The translations under genes were made by a program, and so were the position numbers. A DNA stretch of 28,490 nucleotides. Origin: an uncultured Porphyromonadaceae bacterium. Its GTDB lineage: Bacteria > Bacteroidota > Bacteroidia > Bacteroidales > Muribaculaceae. The notes below the pieces were generated by a model. It did no database searches. It worked only from the letters and a program-made list of their open reading frames with translations, and was not told the DNA's origin. The DNA lies in assembly GCA_900548875.1 (NCBI GenBank), contig URMA01000035.1, forward strand, positions 1-28,490. The letters run 5' to 3'. Positions 1-8,317 of the stretch are shown piece by piece. How positions within the stretch are numbered: the stretch's first letter is position 1; every line of letters starts with the position of its first letter.

Positions 1-749
1 CCCCAGCCGAAGGCGGTAAGGAAATCGTGATTACCGGCGTCAATATCGGTGACTTCGGTAAGGGAACCAATGAAACTTTCTTTGATTTGGTAAAAGCTCT
101 CGATGAGGTGGAAGGCATTGAACGCTACCGCATTTCGTCGATTGAACCCGACTTGCTGACCGATGAAATCATTTCGTTCGTTGCGGGGTCGAAGCGCTTT
201 ATGCCGCATTTCCATATTCCGTTGCAGTCGGGCAGCGACGCCATGCTCAAGCTGATGCGCCGTCATTACGACCGCCAGTTGTTTGCCGACAAGATTGCCA
301 AAATCCGCCGCGAGATTCCCGATGCGTTTATCGGGGTGGATCTGATAACGGGCATGAGAGGGGAAACCGACGAAATTTTTGAAGATTCGAAGGAATTTAT
401 TGCTTCGCTCGACATTTCTCGCCTTCATGTGTTTACCTATTCCGAACGTCCCGGAACGATGGCGCTGAACATCACTCCGATTGTCGACCAGCAGACCAAG
501 CATTTGCGTACACGCAAAATGATGGCTTTGTCCGACAAAAAGCTCGATGCTTTTACCCGCCGTTATTTGGGCACAGTGCGTCCGGTGCTTTTTGAGCATA
601 CTACCGACGGGGGAACAATGAAGGGATTTACCGACAATTATTTGAGAATCGAAGTGCCGGCCGACGAGTCGCTTGTCAACCGCGTAGCGATGGTCCGTCT
701 GGTGGAACCGACTGGTGAGGACGACCTGATTAAGGGAGAATTGGCATGA
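1..749 (+). CDS. mtaB: tRNA t6A37 methylthiotransferase MtaB, 5'-truncated by window edge
   Basis: Adds a methylthio group to N6-threonylcarbamoyladenosine at tRNA position 37; a cytoplasmic radical-SAM enzyme. The reading frame is already open at base 3 (PAEGGKEIVITGVNIGDFG), so the N-terminal domain and the CX3CX2C radical-SAM cysteines lie before the window. Visible family signatures are the SSIEPDLL stretch, HFHIPLQSGSD, GVDLITGMRGET and FTYSERPGTMA, followed by a C-terminal TRAM-like region ending near KGELA. These resemble the MiaB in this window (HIHLPVQSGS, KYSERPGTFA), but the SSIEP form fits MtaB rather than MiaB. The stop codon TGA overlaps the ATG of the next gene by 4 bases, which suggests translational coupling. 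Family assignment is confident; the exact substrate is taken from the family. Confidence 0.9.
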   Translation, partial: PAEGGKEIVITGVNIGDFGKGTNETFFDLVKALDEVEGIERYRISSIEPDLLTDEIISFVAGSKRFMPHFHIPLQSGSDAMLKLMRRHYDRQLFADKIAKIRREIPDAFIGVDLITGMRGETDEIFEDSKEFIASLDISRLHVFTYSERPGTMALNITPIVDQQTKHLRTRKMMALSDKKLDAFTRRYLGTVRPVLFEHTTDGGTMKGFTDNYLRIEVPADESLVNRVAMVRLVEPTGEDDLIKGELA

Positions 750-1633
750 ACGGAACAGTAAGAAATATCTTGTATTCGCCTTTGTGGTTGTTTCTTCACG
801 GAGCGGCATTCCTGCCGTTGCCCGTGCTTTATGTCATTTCCGATGTGCTGGCGTTTCTGACCTATCATGTGGTGCGCTACCGCAGGGAACTGGTGAAAAA
901 GAATATCTATGCTTCGTTTCCGGAAAAGAGTGACGAGGAAAAGAACCGTATCATCCGCCGGTTCTATCGCAATTTCACAGATATATTCGTAGAAACCGTC
1001 AAGTTGCTTCACGTCAGCGACAAGGAAATGCGTCGCCGCATTGTGTTTGAAGGCTGTGAGCAGGTTGATGCCTATACCCGCGAGGGCAAGTCGGTGGCTA
1101 TCTATGCTGCCCATTTCTGCAATTGGGAATGGCTCTCGGCCATCACGATGTGGGTGGACAACGACGAGAAAATCCACTATTCGCAGGTCTATCGTCCGTT
1201 GCGCAACCAGTGGTTCGACCGTTTTTATTTCGAACTCCGCAAGCGGTTCAACTCCGAATCAATTCCCAAAAACGGGGTGCTTCGCCAGTTGTTGCAGTAT
1301 CGCCGCGACGGCGGACGTTTTGTGACCGGATTTATCTCCGACCAGAAACCCAGCCATAACGACGGGCTTCATCATATCCGTTTTCTCAATCAGGACACGC
1401 CGTTTATCAGTGGTACGGAACTGTTGGTGAAGAAGATGAAGGCTGCCGTGATGTATTTCGACATTCACCGCGTAAGCCGCGGATATTATAAGGTGACCAT
1501 GCGCAAGATTGCCGACGATGCTTCGCAATGCGGAGAGTTTGAACTCACCGACCGCTTTGCCCAAATTCTTGAAGAGGCTATCCGCAAGGAACCCGACGCC
1601 TGGCTGTGGTCGCACAACCGCTGGCGCAGATAA
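746..1633 (+). CDS. lysophospholipid / lipid A acyltransferase (LpxL/HtrB family)
   Basis: Predicted inner-membrane acyltransferase that adds a secondary acyl chain to lipid A or a related lipid. The 295-residue length suits the LpxL/LpxM family. A hydrophobic N-terminal segment (about residues 8-40) anchors it. The catalytic HX4E motif is visible as HFCNWE, with H123 and E128. Further family blocks are SDQKPS (about 195-200), the FISGTELLVKKMKAAV stretch that normally positions the acyl acceptor, and the C-terminal EPDAWLWSHNRWRR. It overlaps mtaB by 4 bases and is followed 30 bases later by a glycosyltransferase, so all three are probably cotranscribed. The combination suggests envelope lipid or LPS synthesis. 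The exact acyl acceptor cannot be read from sequence. Confidence 0.88.
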   Translation: MNGTVRNILYSPLWLFLHGAAFLPLPVLYVISDVLAFLTYHVVRYRRELVKKNIYASFPEKSDEEKNRIIRRFYRNFTDIFVETVKLLHVSDKEMRRRIVFEGCEQVDAYTREGKSVAIYAAHFCNWEWLSAITMWVDNDEKIHYSQVYRPLRNQWFDRFYFELRKRFNSESIPKNGVLRQLLQYRRDGGRFVTGFISDQKPSHNDGLHHIRFLNQDTPFISGTELLVKKMKAAVMYFDIHRVSRGYYKVTMRKIADDASQCGEFELTDRFAQILEEAIRKEPDAWLWSHNRWRR

Positions 1634-1663
1634 AAATACAGAAACTTTCAGAACACTACTTAT

Positions 1664-2674
1664 ATGAAAAAGCCGATTGGAGTAATTATTCTGAACTGGA
1701 ACGGAGCTGAATTGCTGCGCCGTTACTTGCCTTCGGTGATTGCTGACAACAATGATGAGATTGCCGACGTGGTGGTTGTCGACAACGGAAGTACCGACAA
1801 CTCGCGTGAACTCCTTGCTTCGGAATTCCCCGGAGTCAAAACCTTGTTTTTCAGTGAGAATTATGGCTATGCCGAGGGCTACAACCGTGCTATAGCTGAA
1901 TTGGGCTATGAATACAGCCTATTGCTGAATTCCGATGTGGCTGTTTCGCCCGACTGGCTTACTCCGCTTTACTCCTACATGCAGGCACATCCCGAAGTGG
2001 CGGCCTGTCAGCCGAAAATCCTTGCCGACACCGACCGCACGCGCTTTGAATATGCCGGTGCTTCGGGCGGCTACATCGACAAGCACGGCTATCCCTATTG
2101 CCGCGGCCGCATTTTTGATGCTGTAGAAAAGGACAACGGCCAGTATGACGATGTGGCGGAAGTGTTCTGGGCTACGGGTGCTGCCCTGTTGGTGCGCACG
2201 GAAGTGTATCTGAAAACCGGCGGACTCGACAGCTTTTTCTTTGCCCACATGGAGGAAATAGACCTTTGCTGGCGCATTCATCAGGCGGGCCACAGCATCA
2301 AGGTTGTGCCGCAGAGCCATGTATATCATCTTGGGGGCGGCAGCCTGCCGGCTTCCAATCCGCGGAAAACGTATCTGAATTTCCGCAACAATCTTTTCCT
2401 GCTTTATAAAAACCTGCCCCGCCGCGAGGGACGGAAAATGCTCTTCGTGCGTCGTCTTTACGACACGCTTGCCTTTTTCGTATTTGTGGCGAAAATGGAT
2501 TTTGCCAATGCTCGGGCCGTGCTGAAGGCGCACAACGACTATCGGCGCATGAAGTCGCGCTACGATGGCATTCAGCCCGACCGCAATATTATGGCCGATT
2601 TCCCCACCTGCCGCATCAACATCATCCTTGCCTATCATCTTCGCGGCAAGCGCACGTTCAGCAGACTGTTTTAG
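1664..2674 (+). CDS. family 2 glycosyltransferase (rhamnosyltransferase-like)
   Basis: Predicted cytoplasmic GT-A fold glycosyltransferase transferring a sugar from a nucleotide donor to an envelope glycan. The N-terminus shows the GT2 pattern: VIILNWNG, then VVVDNGSTDNS (about residues 37-47), then LLNSDVAVSPDWL, which supplies the DxD-like metal-binding element (NSDVAV). ATGAALLVRTEVYLKTGGLDSFFF and HMEEIDLCWR follow, matching the WbbL-like subgroup in which the ED residues include the catalytic base. The C-terminal third is basic and helical and may associate with the membrane. It lies 30 bases behind the acyltransferase and is probably the end of the mtaB operon. No clear terminator follows; the DNA becomes AT-rich about 130 bases downstream. 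Confidence 0.88.
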   Translation: MKKPIGVIILNWNGAELLRRYLPSVIADNNDEIADVVVVDNGSTDNSRELLASEFPGVKTLFFSENYGYAEGYNRAIAELGYEYSLLLNSDVAVSPDWLTPLYSYMQAHPEVAACQPKILADTDRTRFEYAGASGGYIDKHGYPYCRGRIFDAVEKDNGQYDDVAEVFWATGAALLVRTEVYLKTGGLDSFFFAHMEEIDLCWRIHQAGHSIKVVPQSHVYHLGGGSLPASNPRKTYLNFRNNLFLLYKNLPRREGRKMLFVRRLYDTLAFFVFVAKMDFANARAVLKAHNDYRRMKSRYDGIQPDRNIMADFPTCRINIILAYHLRGKRTFSRLF

Positions 2675-2759
2675 GGTTTACAGTTTACGGCATTTTGGCG
2701 GACGCGGATGTTGCTACAATGCTTCCATTTATGCAAATCTCAAGCGGGAGGAACGATAT

Positions 2760-2807
2760 GAATGTTCCACTTGTTTTTATGGGGGGTAGTTTTATTTTCT
2801 TGAATAG
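2760..2807. repeat. left copy of imperfect direct repeat flanking the Hsp70 cassette
   Basis: These 48 bases align with 8318-8366 in the same orientation. The first 9 bases (gaatgttcc) and last 18 bases (ttttattttcttgaatag) are identical, with a diverged, hairpin-like middle. On the minus strand the last part reads LFKKIK in one frame, as in the C-terminus of the small membrane protein gene at 8337-8585. The copy may therefore be a relic of the 3' end and downstream hairpin of a related gene. It marks the change from moderate to low GC, 71 bases before the first cassette gene. Confidence 0.6.
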
Positions 2808-2878
2808 TTGTAATTTTTTTTATTTTCATTATTTTTACTTATTTTGCGGTAAATTCGTATAAATGGATATTTTCGACA

Positions 2879-4498
2879 ATGATTAACCTTGTAAAACATA
2901 ACCCATATCGTATTTTAGGTGTGTTATCAAACACCTCTTTAAAGGAACGCTTAGCCAACCAAAATAAGCTTAATGCTTATGCAAAGATTGGTAAGTCGGT
3001 TAGATTCTTTTATGATTTTGATGGAATTATAGAGGAAGCACCTTTACGAACCTTAGAAAATATCGCAGCAGCTGTTACAGCGATTAACCTTGACAGAGAT
3101 CAACTGAAGCACTCTTTGTTTTGGTTCATAAATGCCTCTTCAATAGATGGAATAGCATTGAAATATTTACAATCCAAAGATATTATCAAGGCTAAAGAGT
3201 TATTTCAAAAGAAAGAGACATTCTCGTCTTTAATCAATCTTGGAGTGCTTGCATTTATTGAGGGAAATTTTGCAGACGGTTATGTAAATATTTCAAAGGT
3301 GATTCATAATGAATCTTATAGAGGAGATTTGCTTGACACTCTTGGCTTGCAAAATATAAACTTGTCGGAAGATGAAATAGCGGCAATGTTTATAGTCGAC
3401 TTACTCACGGAGATACCGGCGACAATATTGCAATCTGTTGCAGATGATCCTTCTGATAAAGCGATTATCAGTGAGATAGCGGTTAATGAACCTATTGCAG
3501 AAATAAATGCAGCAATATCTGTCGCCAAGTTGGTTAATTCCAAAGATGCTAATGCAAATCTTGCGGCAGGAACAGTGTTGATTAATTCAACAAAGAAACA
3601 ACTCAAACAGGTAAGAGATATTGTAGGTGTCACCAGTCCGAAATATCAAATGATAGCAGACGATCTTGCCAAACAGGTACTTCAATGTGGTATTAACTAC
3701 TACAATAATGCCCCCGATGATGTAGAAAGTCCTCGAAAAGCAATGTCTCTTCAGGCATACGCTTTACAAATCGCAATTGGACAGTTCGCAAAGGATAGAT
3801 GTCAAAAATATTTTGACATTTTGAAAAAAGCAGTTGATAATATGCCTCCGGCAGAAGTTGCGATAGAAACCCGTAAAGTTAAAGAAGAACTACATCGTTT
3901 TTCCCAGCAGCCTGATAAAATTTCATACTCAATTACACTACTTAATAACACCAAACCATTACTTCAGACAATAAAGGCTAAAATTGGTGCAACCAATTCG
4001 TTTTATCTGTCGCTTTCTACCCAGGTCGTAGGAAATGCTTTGCACAATCTCATAGAAGAAGTAAACACGGCACAGAATGATTTTAGCGTAGTAGTTAAGG
4101 GTATAAATTCAAGTGGAATGGCTCCGGGATTATTAAACCTCTCTCTTCAGAAAATTATAGAGAGTAAGGTCAAACCTGTTCTCCGTGATGCTTGGAAAGC
4201 AATTACAATTATGAATGAATTCGATATGGAGGCAGATTTCCGAAAGAAGCGATACTACGCTAATCGTGTATCATTAAAAGAAATATGCGACAACTTTGAT
4301 ATATCAACAAGTGGTTCTGCTACAACTACATCACAGTCTCAAAATAAATGGTATGAAAATGGTTGTTTAATGTCTATTATTGCATGGATTGTCATTGGTT
4401 GCATCGCTGGTGCAATTTGTGTTGCAAACGACGGAGATTTTGCAGCCGGTTTTGGTATTTCTGGATTAATTGTTTTGGTCTTCTCTCGTATGTCTTAA
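2879..4498 (+). CDS. J-domain-like Hsp70 partner with two C-terminal membrane segments
   Basis: A 539-residue protein of uncharacterised family. The N-terminus (HNPYRILGV at residues 7-15, then SNTSLKERLANQNKL) resembles the opening of a DnaJ J domain (YxxLGV followed by an amphipathic helix). The HPD tripeptide that stimulates Hsp70 ATPase is absent. A region ending in SLFWF (79-83) follows; I recall this LFWF element from J-like proteins beside bacterial Hsp70 genes, but could not check it. The middle (about 90-470) is helical, perhaps TPR-like, with no catalytic motif seen. Two hydrophobic segments, about 497-516 and 521-536, anchor the C-terminus, leaving the J-like end probably in the cytoplasm. 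It stands 11 bases before the GrpE-like gene and heads the three-gene set. The Hsp70-partner role is inference from the N-terminus and context. Confidence 0.65.
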   Translation: MINLVKHNPYRILGVLSNTSLKERLANQNKLNAYAKIGKSVRFFYDFDGIIEEAPLRTLENIAAAVTAINLDRDQLKHSLFWFINASSIDGIALKYLQSKDIIKAKELFQKKETFSSLINLGVLAFIEGNFADGYVNISKVIHNESYRGDLLDTLGLQNINLSEDEIAAMFIVDLLTEIPATILQSVADDPSDKAIISEIAVNEPIAEINAAISVAKLVNSKDANANLAAGTVLINSTKKQLKQVRDIVGVTSPKYQMIADDLAKQVLQCGINYYNNAPDDVESPRKAMSLQAYALQIAIGQFAKDRCQKYFDILKKAVDNMPPAEVAIETRKVKEELHRFSQQPDKISYSITLLNNTKPLLQTIKAKIGATNSFYLSLSTQVVGNALHNLIEEVNTAQNDFSVVVKGINSSGMAPGLLNLSLQKIIESKVKPVLRDAWKAITIMNEFDMEADFRKKRYYANRVSLKEICDNFDISTSGSATTTSQSQNKWYENGCLMSIIAWIVIGCIAGAICVANDGDFAAGFGISGLIVLVFSRMS

Positions 4499-4509
4499 GA
4501 TTAAAAATT

Positions 4510-5406
4510 ATGAAAGTGATAACTTTTTTTCTAGTATTTATAATTTATAGTATAAATGTGTCCGCAAATACAACTGATTCACTTCGTCATTGTGCTAAGC
4601 AATTAGACATTGTGAAGTCAAGTATTGAAACTCTCCAGGCGAAAACGAAAGTGCTTAAGGCTGAAGTTTCTTCTTTGAATAAAACTGTTGATGTTCAAAA
4701 TATAATGATAGATTCACTTAAAAACGAATTAACATCAGCTCAAAATGCTATCTTGGTTCAAGCTGATAGTCTAAGTGCTAACATTTCAAACACTCGTTTG
4801 GAATTTCAGGTAAGTTCTGATATGCTAAACCAGACGATACAATCTAACTTCCAAATAGGGCTTTGGATATGTATTACAATAGCTTTCATTCTTATTGTAT
4901 TGGCATTTGTTTTCGGTAAACTTATTGCCAAACGAAAAAATGAAGTGGCAGGCTTATCTGCAAAGACTGACAGACTTAATGAGGAAATTGTTAATAGATT
5001 GTCTGTAGAGGTGAATGACATTCAAGCAATATCTAAACAAATTGGGATTCTTGCATCTATACCGGGAGTTAATACCGAAAGTGAACAGAAATTGATTATC
5101 ACTATTGCTGACCGAATTACTTTTATGGAGATGACATTATACAAAATGGATAGTTCGGTAAGGGGGCATAAACAGCTTTCCAAGTCAATCAAGCAAATGA
5201 AAGACAACCTCCTTGTTAATGGTTACGAATTGGTTGATATGCTGGGCAAAGACTATCATGAAGGAATGAAAGTGACAGCAAATTTTGTTGAAGATGAGAA
5301 TTTACCTGAAGGTAAGCAAATAATCACTAGTATAATCAAGCCTCAAATTAACTATAATGGCAAGATGATTCAATCTGCTCAAATCACAGTAAGTCAAAAC
5401 CTTTAA
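4510..5406 (+). CDS. membrane-anchored coiled-coil protein with GrpE-like C-terminal domain
   Basis: Start chosen at ATG 4510, giving 298 residues. It begins a clean signal peptide (MKVITFFLVFIIYSINVSA), whereas the longer frame overlaps the upstream gene and reads as unlikely Cys/Trp-rich sequence. Order: signal peptide 1-19; periplasmic coiled coil about 25-110 (repeating SLNKTV, DSLKNEL pattern); membrane segment about 116-140 followed by KRKN, placing the rest inside; cytoplasmic helix about 145-236; compact domain 237-298. That last domain follows the GrpE beta-wing pattern: LGKDYHEGMKV, then LPEGKQIIT, then NYNGKMIQSAQITVSQ, compared with GrpE's G-x-x-FDP-xx-H, PEGTV and GRVLRPAxVxV. 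It sits 13 bases before the Hsp70 gene. Nucleotide-exchange activity is inference; the domain match is by eye. Confidence 0.62.
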   Translation: MKVITFFLVFIIYSINVSANTTDSLRHCAKQLDIVKSSIETLQAKTKVLKAEVSSLNKTVDVQNIMIDSLKNELTSAQNAILVQADSLSANISNTRLEFQVSSDMLNQTIQSNFQIGLWICITIAFILIVLAFVFGKLIAKRKNEVAGLSAKTDRLNEEIVNRLSVEVNDIQAISKQIGILASIPGVNTESEQKLIITIADRITFMEMTLYKMDSSVRGHKQLSKSIKQMKDNLLVNGYELVDMLGKDYHEGMKVTANFVEDENLPEGKQIITSIIKPQINYNGKMIQSAQITVSQNL

Positions 5407-5419
5407 AAACTTATTCAAT

Positions 5420-7954
5420 ATGGCTCAATCTAAAATGAAGTTTGGAATAGACCTTGGTACGACTAATTCCGTAATTTGTAAAATTGAGAGTGGCGAGCCT
5501 GTTATTAAAAAGACAGACACATTGAAGGACACTTTACCATCGTGCGTATCTTTTACAAAAAAGAAAATTGCAAAGGTTGGAGATAGTGCCTATAATGACC
5601 TTCGTCAAGATAAATCACGTGCCATGAAAAAATGGTCAAATGGCTGCGAAAACGTATTCATAGAATTTAAACGAAATATGGGTACGGACAAATTGTATGA
5701 AAGTTCTAACATGGGAGAGACTTTTTCTCCGGAGCAACTTTCTTCCGAAGTTTTGAAGGCTCTCAAATCGTTTATCGGTGATGAGAATATTACATCTGCT
5801 GTTATCACAATCCCTGCTAAATTCAAAGCAGACCAAATAGCGGCTACCAAACGTGCTGCTCAAATGGCGGGTATTGAACATTGTGAACTTCTCCAAGAGC
5901 CAATTGCTGCATCTATGGCATATGGTCTGAGTGTATCAAACAAAAATGGTCAATGGCTCGTGTTCGATTTTGGAGGCGGTACATTTGATGTTGCGCTTAT
6001 CAAAGTAGAGGATGGCATCATGCAAGTCAAGGATACCGAAGGGGATAATTACCTTGGTGGTAAAAACCTTGACTATGCAATTGTTGACAGCATTATCATT
6101 CCTTACCTAAAAGAGAATTACTCAATCTCAAATATTATGGAGAATGAAACTACAAGAAACATTCTTCGTGATGCTATGAAATTTTATGCTGAACAAGCGA
6201 AAAATCAACTCTCGTTCAGAGCAGAAGTTGACATAACCTCTCAACTTGATGAGTTTGGAGAAGACGATAAAGGTGAAGAAATTGAACTTGATATGGTTAT
6301 TACTCAAGAGCAGCTTGCCTCTGTACTCACACATGTGTTTCAAAAGGCAATTGACATTACTAAACAACTCCTTAATCGTAATGGCTTATCTGGGACAGAC
6401 CTTGACAAACTGATTCTTGTGGGTGGGCCGACTTTTTCTCCAATTCTTCGTGAGATGTTGCGCAAACAAGTCACACCAAATGTTGATACAGATATTGACC
6501 CTATGACTGCAGTTGCAAAAGGTGCGGCACTATTTGCTTCAGGCATAGACTGCGATGTCAAGGAAGAATTAGCTATCGGTACTGTCGCGCTTACGCTTTC
6601 TTATGAAGCAAATTCGGTTCAGCCAATCGAATTTGTAACCGTACAACTTTCAAAAAAGGAATGTTCTGGTTTAATTCCCTCAAGGTTGTTCGTGGAACTT
6701 GTACGCAGTGATAATGGCTGGTCAAGTGGAAAATTTGAAATTAATGAGATTGGTGATGTCATAGAATGCCAGCTCATGGAAGGTAAAAATAATGCGTTCA
6801 CTGTCAACGCTTATGATGAACGAGGTGCAGTTGTTCCTTGTTTTCCCAAAGAAATAAATATCATGCAAGGTATTGTTGTTGGTAATGCCGTTTTGCCATA
6901 CAATATTTCAATTGAGGTTCATGATAGCGGTCTTAAAAAGAATGTGGTGAAGTCGGTCAAAGGTCTTGAAAAGAATCAGCAGCTTCCTGCAATCGGGACG
7001 CTTAATGGGCTCAAAACACGTAAGCAATTGTGCCCCGGTATGACAGGGGAAACTTTGGTAATACCCATTTATCAAAGTGAACATAACGCTGACGGTACAT
7101 CTGCTATTTATAACGACCACGTCTTTGATGTAATCATAACGGGAGATGAGGTTGGACAAGTAATTCCTGTCGGAAGTGATGTTGACCTTACTATTAAGGT
7201 AAATCGTTCGCAAATGTTGAAACTTGAAGCATTCTTTCCCGTCAGTGGGGATACTGTGGAAAAAGATGTAAAAATTGAAGCTAGATCGGTTATTTCATCT
7301 CACGAATTAGAAACTCTCAAAGACTCTGTGAACTTAAAACTCCGTACTATTAAAACTTCTTCAGTGATTAAGGATTTTGAGATTAGCGAAGCAGAAAAGC
7401 TTATTAATGAGGTTAACGACCGTTTCGATGGTGAAAAAAACTCCGAAGATGGAAGAATGCATCTTCAAGCTGATATCCGCCGTGCTTTCCTGAAAATGGA
7501 AGAGATTGAACAAGGGCATGAATGGGATTCTGTTGAAGCTGAAATCAGAGAGGAATTTGATCGCCTTGAAAAAGCCAACAATGAGCTTGACAACAAATAT
7601 GACCAAGAAGTAGCTGCTGTTCGCTCTCAAGTTGATTCTGTTATCCGTTCAAAGGACGTTCGCCAGGGGCGCACTGTTCTTGATGATATCAATAGTTTGT
7701 TTATTGTAGTGACATTCATTTATCAGTTAATGGGTTTCATTGATTACCACCTTCGTAATTTTAATTCTATACAATGGAAAGATGCGACCAAGGCATATCA
7801 ACTTCTGCAACATGGGAAAGAAATTGCTAACGCCAATCCGTCCGAAAATTTACTTTATCCAATTGTGAGTTCTGTCATTGATTTGATGATTGAGCCACCG
7901 ACAAATGGTCCCGGCTTAACTTCTTTTATGGGATATTCAAAGGATGAAAAATAA
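5420..7954 (+). CDS. Hsp70 (DnaK-like) chaperone with non-canonical, extended C-terminus
   Basis: An 844-residue ATP-dependent chaperone, about 200 longer than DnaK. The nucleotide-binding domain (about 1-385) is complete: phosphate-1 loop FGIDLGTTNS (8-17), VITIPAKF (128-135), LLQEPIAASMAYG (157-169), phosphate-2 loop VFDFGGGTFDV (181-191), LGGKNLD (212-218), adenosine loop LILVGGPTFSPILRE (331-345) and DPMTAVAKGAALFA (360-373). The substrate-binding part (about 390-620) is only loosely like DnaK, and I do not see the usual DVTPLSLG linker motif. The last 200 residues are charged helix with heptad character, replacing the normal lid and lacking an EEVD-type end. It is the third gene of the cassette. 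ATPase function is very likely; clients are unknown. It is probably not the housekeeping DnaK, which normally neighbours dnaJ or grpE. Confidence 0.9.
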   Translation: MAQSKMKFGIDLGTTNSVICKIESGEPVIKKTDTLKDTLPSCVSFTKKKIAKVGDSAYNDLRQDKSRAMKKWSNGCENVFIEFKRNMGTDKLYESSNMGETFSPEQLSSEVLKALKSFIGDENITSAVITIPAKFKADQIAATKRAAQMAGIEHCELLQEPIAASMAYGLSVSNKNGQWLVFDFGGGTFDVALIKVEDGIMQVKDTEGDNYLGGKNLDYAIVDSIIIPYLKENYSISNIMENETTRNILRDAMKFYAEQAKNQLSFRAEVDITSQLDEFGEDDKGEEIELDMVITQEQLASVLTHVFQKAIDITKQLLNRNGLSGTDLDKLILVGGPTFSPILREMLRKQVTPNVDTDIDPMTAVAKGAALFASGIDCDVKEELAIGTVALTLSYEANSVQPIEFVTVQLSKKECSGLIPSRLFVELVRSDNGWSSGKFEINEIGDVIECQLMEGKNNAFTVNAYDERGAVVPCFPKEINIMQGIVVGNAVLPYNISIEVHDSGLKKNVVKSVKGLEKNQQLPAIGTLNGLKTRKQLCPGMTGETLVIPIYQSEHNADGTSAIYNDHVFDVIITGDEVGQVIPVGSDVDLTIKVNRSQMLKLEAFFPVSGDTVEKDVKIEARSVISSHELETLKDSVNLKLRTIKTSSVIKDFEISEAEKLINEVNDRFDGEKNSEDGRMHLQADIRRAFLKMEEIEQGHEWDSVEAEIREEFDRLEKANNELDNKYDQEVAAVRSQVDSVIRSKDVRQGRTVLDDINSLFIVVTFIYQLMGFIDYHLRNFNSIQWKDATKAYQLLQHGKEIANANPSENLLYPIVSSVIDLMIEPPTNGPGLTSFMGYSKDEK

Positions 7955-7989
7955 GGTAAAAATCTTATAAATTCACAGTAGTTTTGGAT

Positions 7990-8274
7990 GCGGGTATGAT
8001 CATTTGAATATGACTGCTCGTTATCTAAAACTATTGTGTGCACCAATTCTTTGTTTGATTTGTTGCCTTTTTGGAAAAATGCTACTCATGTCAGATAATC
8101 TTCGTCGGAAAGATTCGTTATCTGATATTCATCTATTATTTGAATTTGTTGGATAATTCCGTTGAAATAATTGACAGACAGGGTGTCAATCTGTATTTCG
8201 CTCTGTGCATTCAACTTTGCGGTACAGCATAGAAAAAGCGATAAGAATATATAAATTGTTGTTTTTATAGCCAA
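7990..8274 (-). pseudogene. broken copy of the small exported-protein family, cut by the cassette
   Basis: An ATG at 8274 opens a 62-residue frame with a signal peptide (IYIFLSLFLCCTAKLNAQS) ending at TGA 8086-8088. Reading on in the same frame gives VAFFQKGNKSNKELVHTIVLDN. DYLT-stop-VAFFQKG aligns with DYCYVLIFFQKG of the intact gene at 8734-9306, at nearly the same distance from the signal peptide (47 versus 49 residues from the Gln-Ser). This is best read as a decayed paralog with an in-frame stop. Similarity fades near 7990, close to the Hsp70 stop, as expected if cassette arrival removed its 3' part. Alternative: a real 62-residue secreted peptide. Confidence 0.55.
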
Positions 8275-8317
8275 TCTGTATAGTAATTAGCTTATGGGTA
8301 AAGAATATTCAGAAAGA

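Larger units (their letters stand above)
2808..8317. mobile_element. AT-rich chaperone cassette, probable horizontally acquired island
   Basis: The segment between the two repeat copies is visibly richer in A and T than the DNA before 2675 and after 10010, and its genes prefer A/T third positions. It carries three plus-strand genes and, at its right end, the truncated minus-strand relic of an exported-protein gene whose intact relatives lie just outside. No integrase, transposase or recombinase is present, so the means of arrival is unknown. Recombination between the repeats or old integration at a gene 3' end are both possible. The outer limits are inferred from the repeats and the composition change. 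Confidence 0.5.

Noticed and set aside
2790..2807. The 18-base identical end of the repeat as a transposon target-site duplication
   Set aside because: It is part of a longer imperfect repeat with a gene 3' end in one copy, and there are no terminal inverted repeats or transposase.
2839..2846. TTATTTTG as the promoter of the chaperone cassette
   Set aside because: It departs from TAnnTTTG and no -33 TTTG stands about 20 bases before it; the region is so AT-rich that partial matches are expected.
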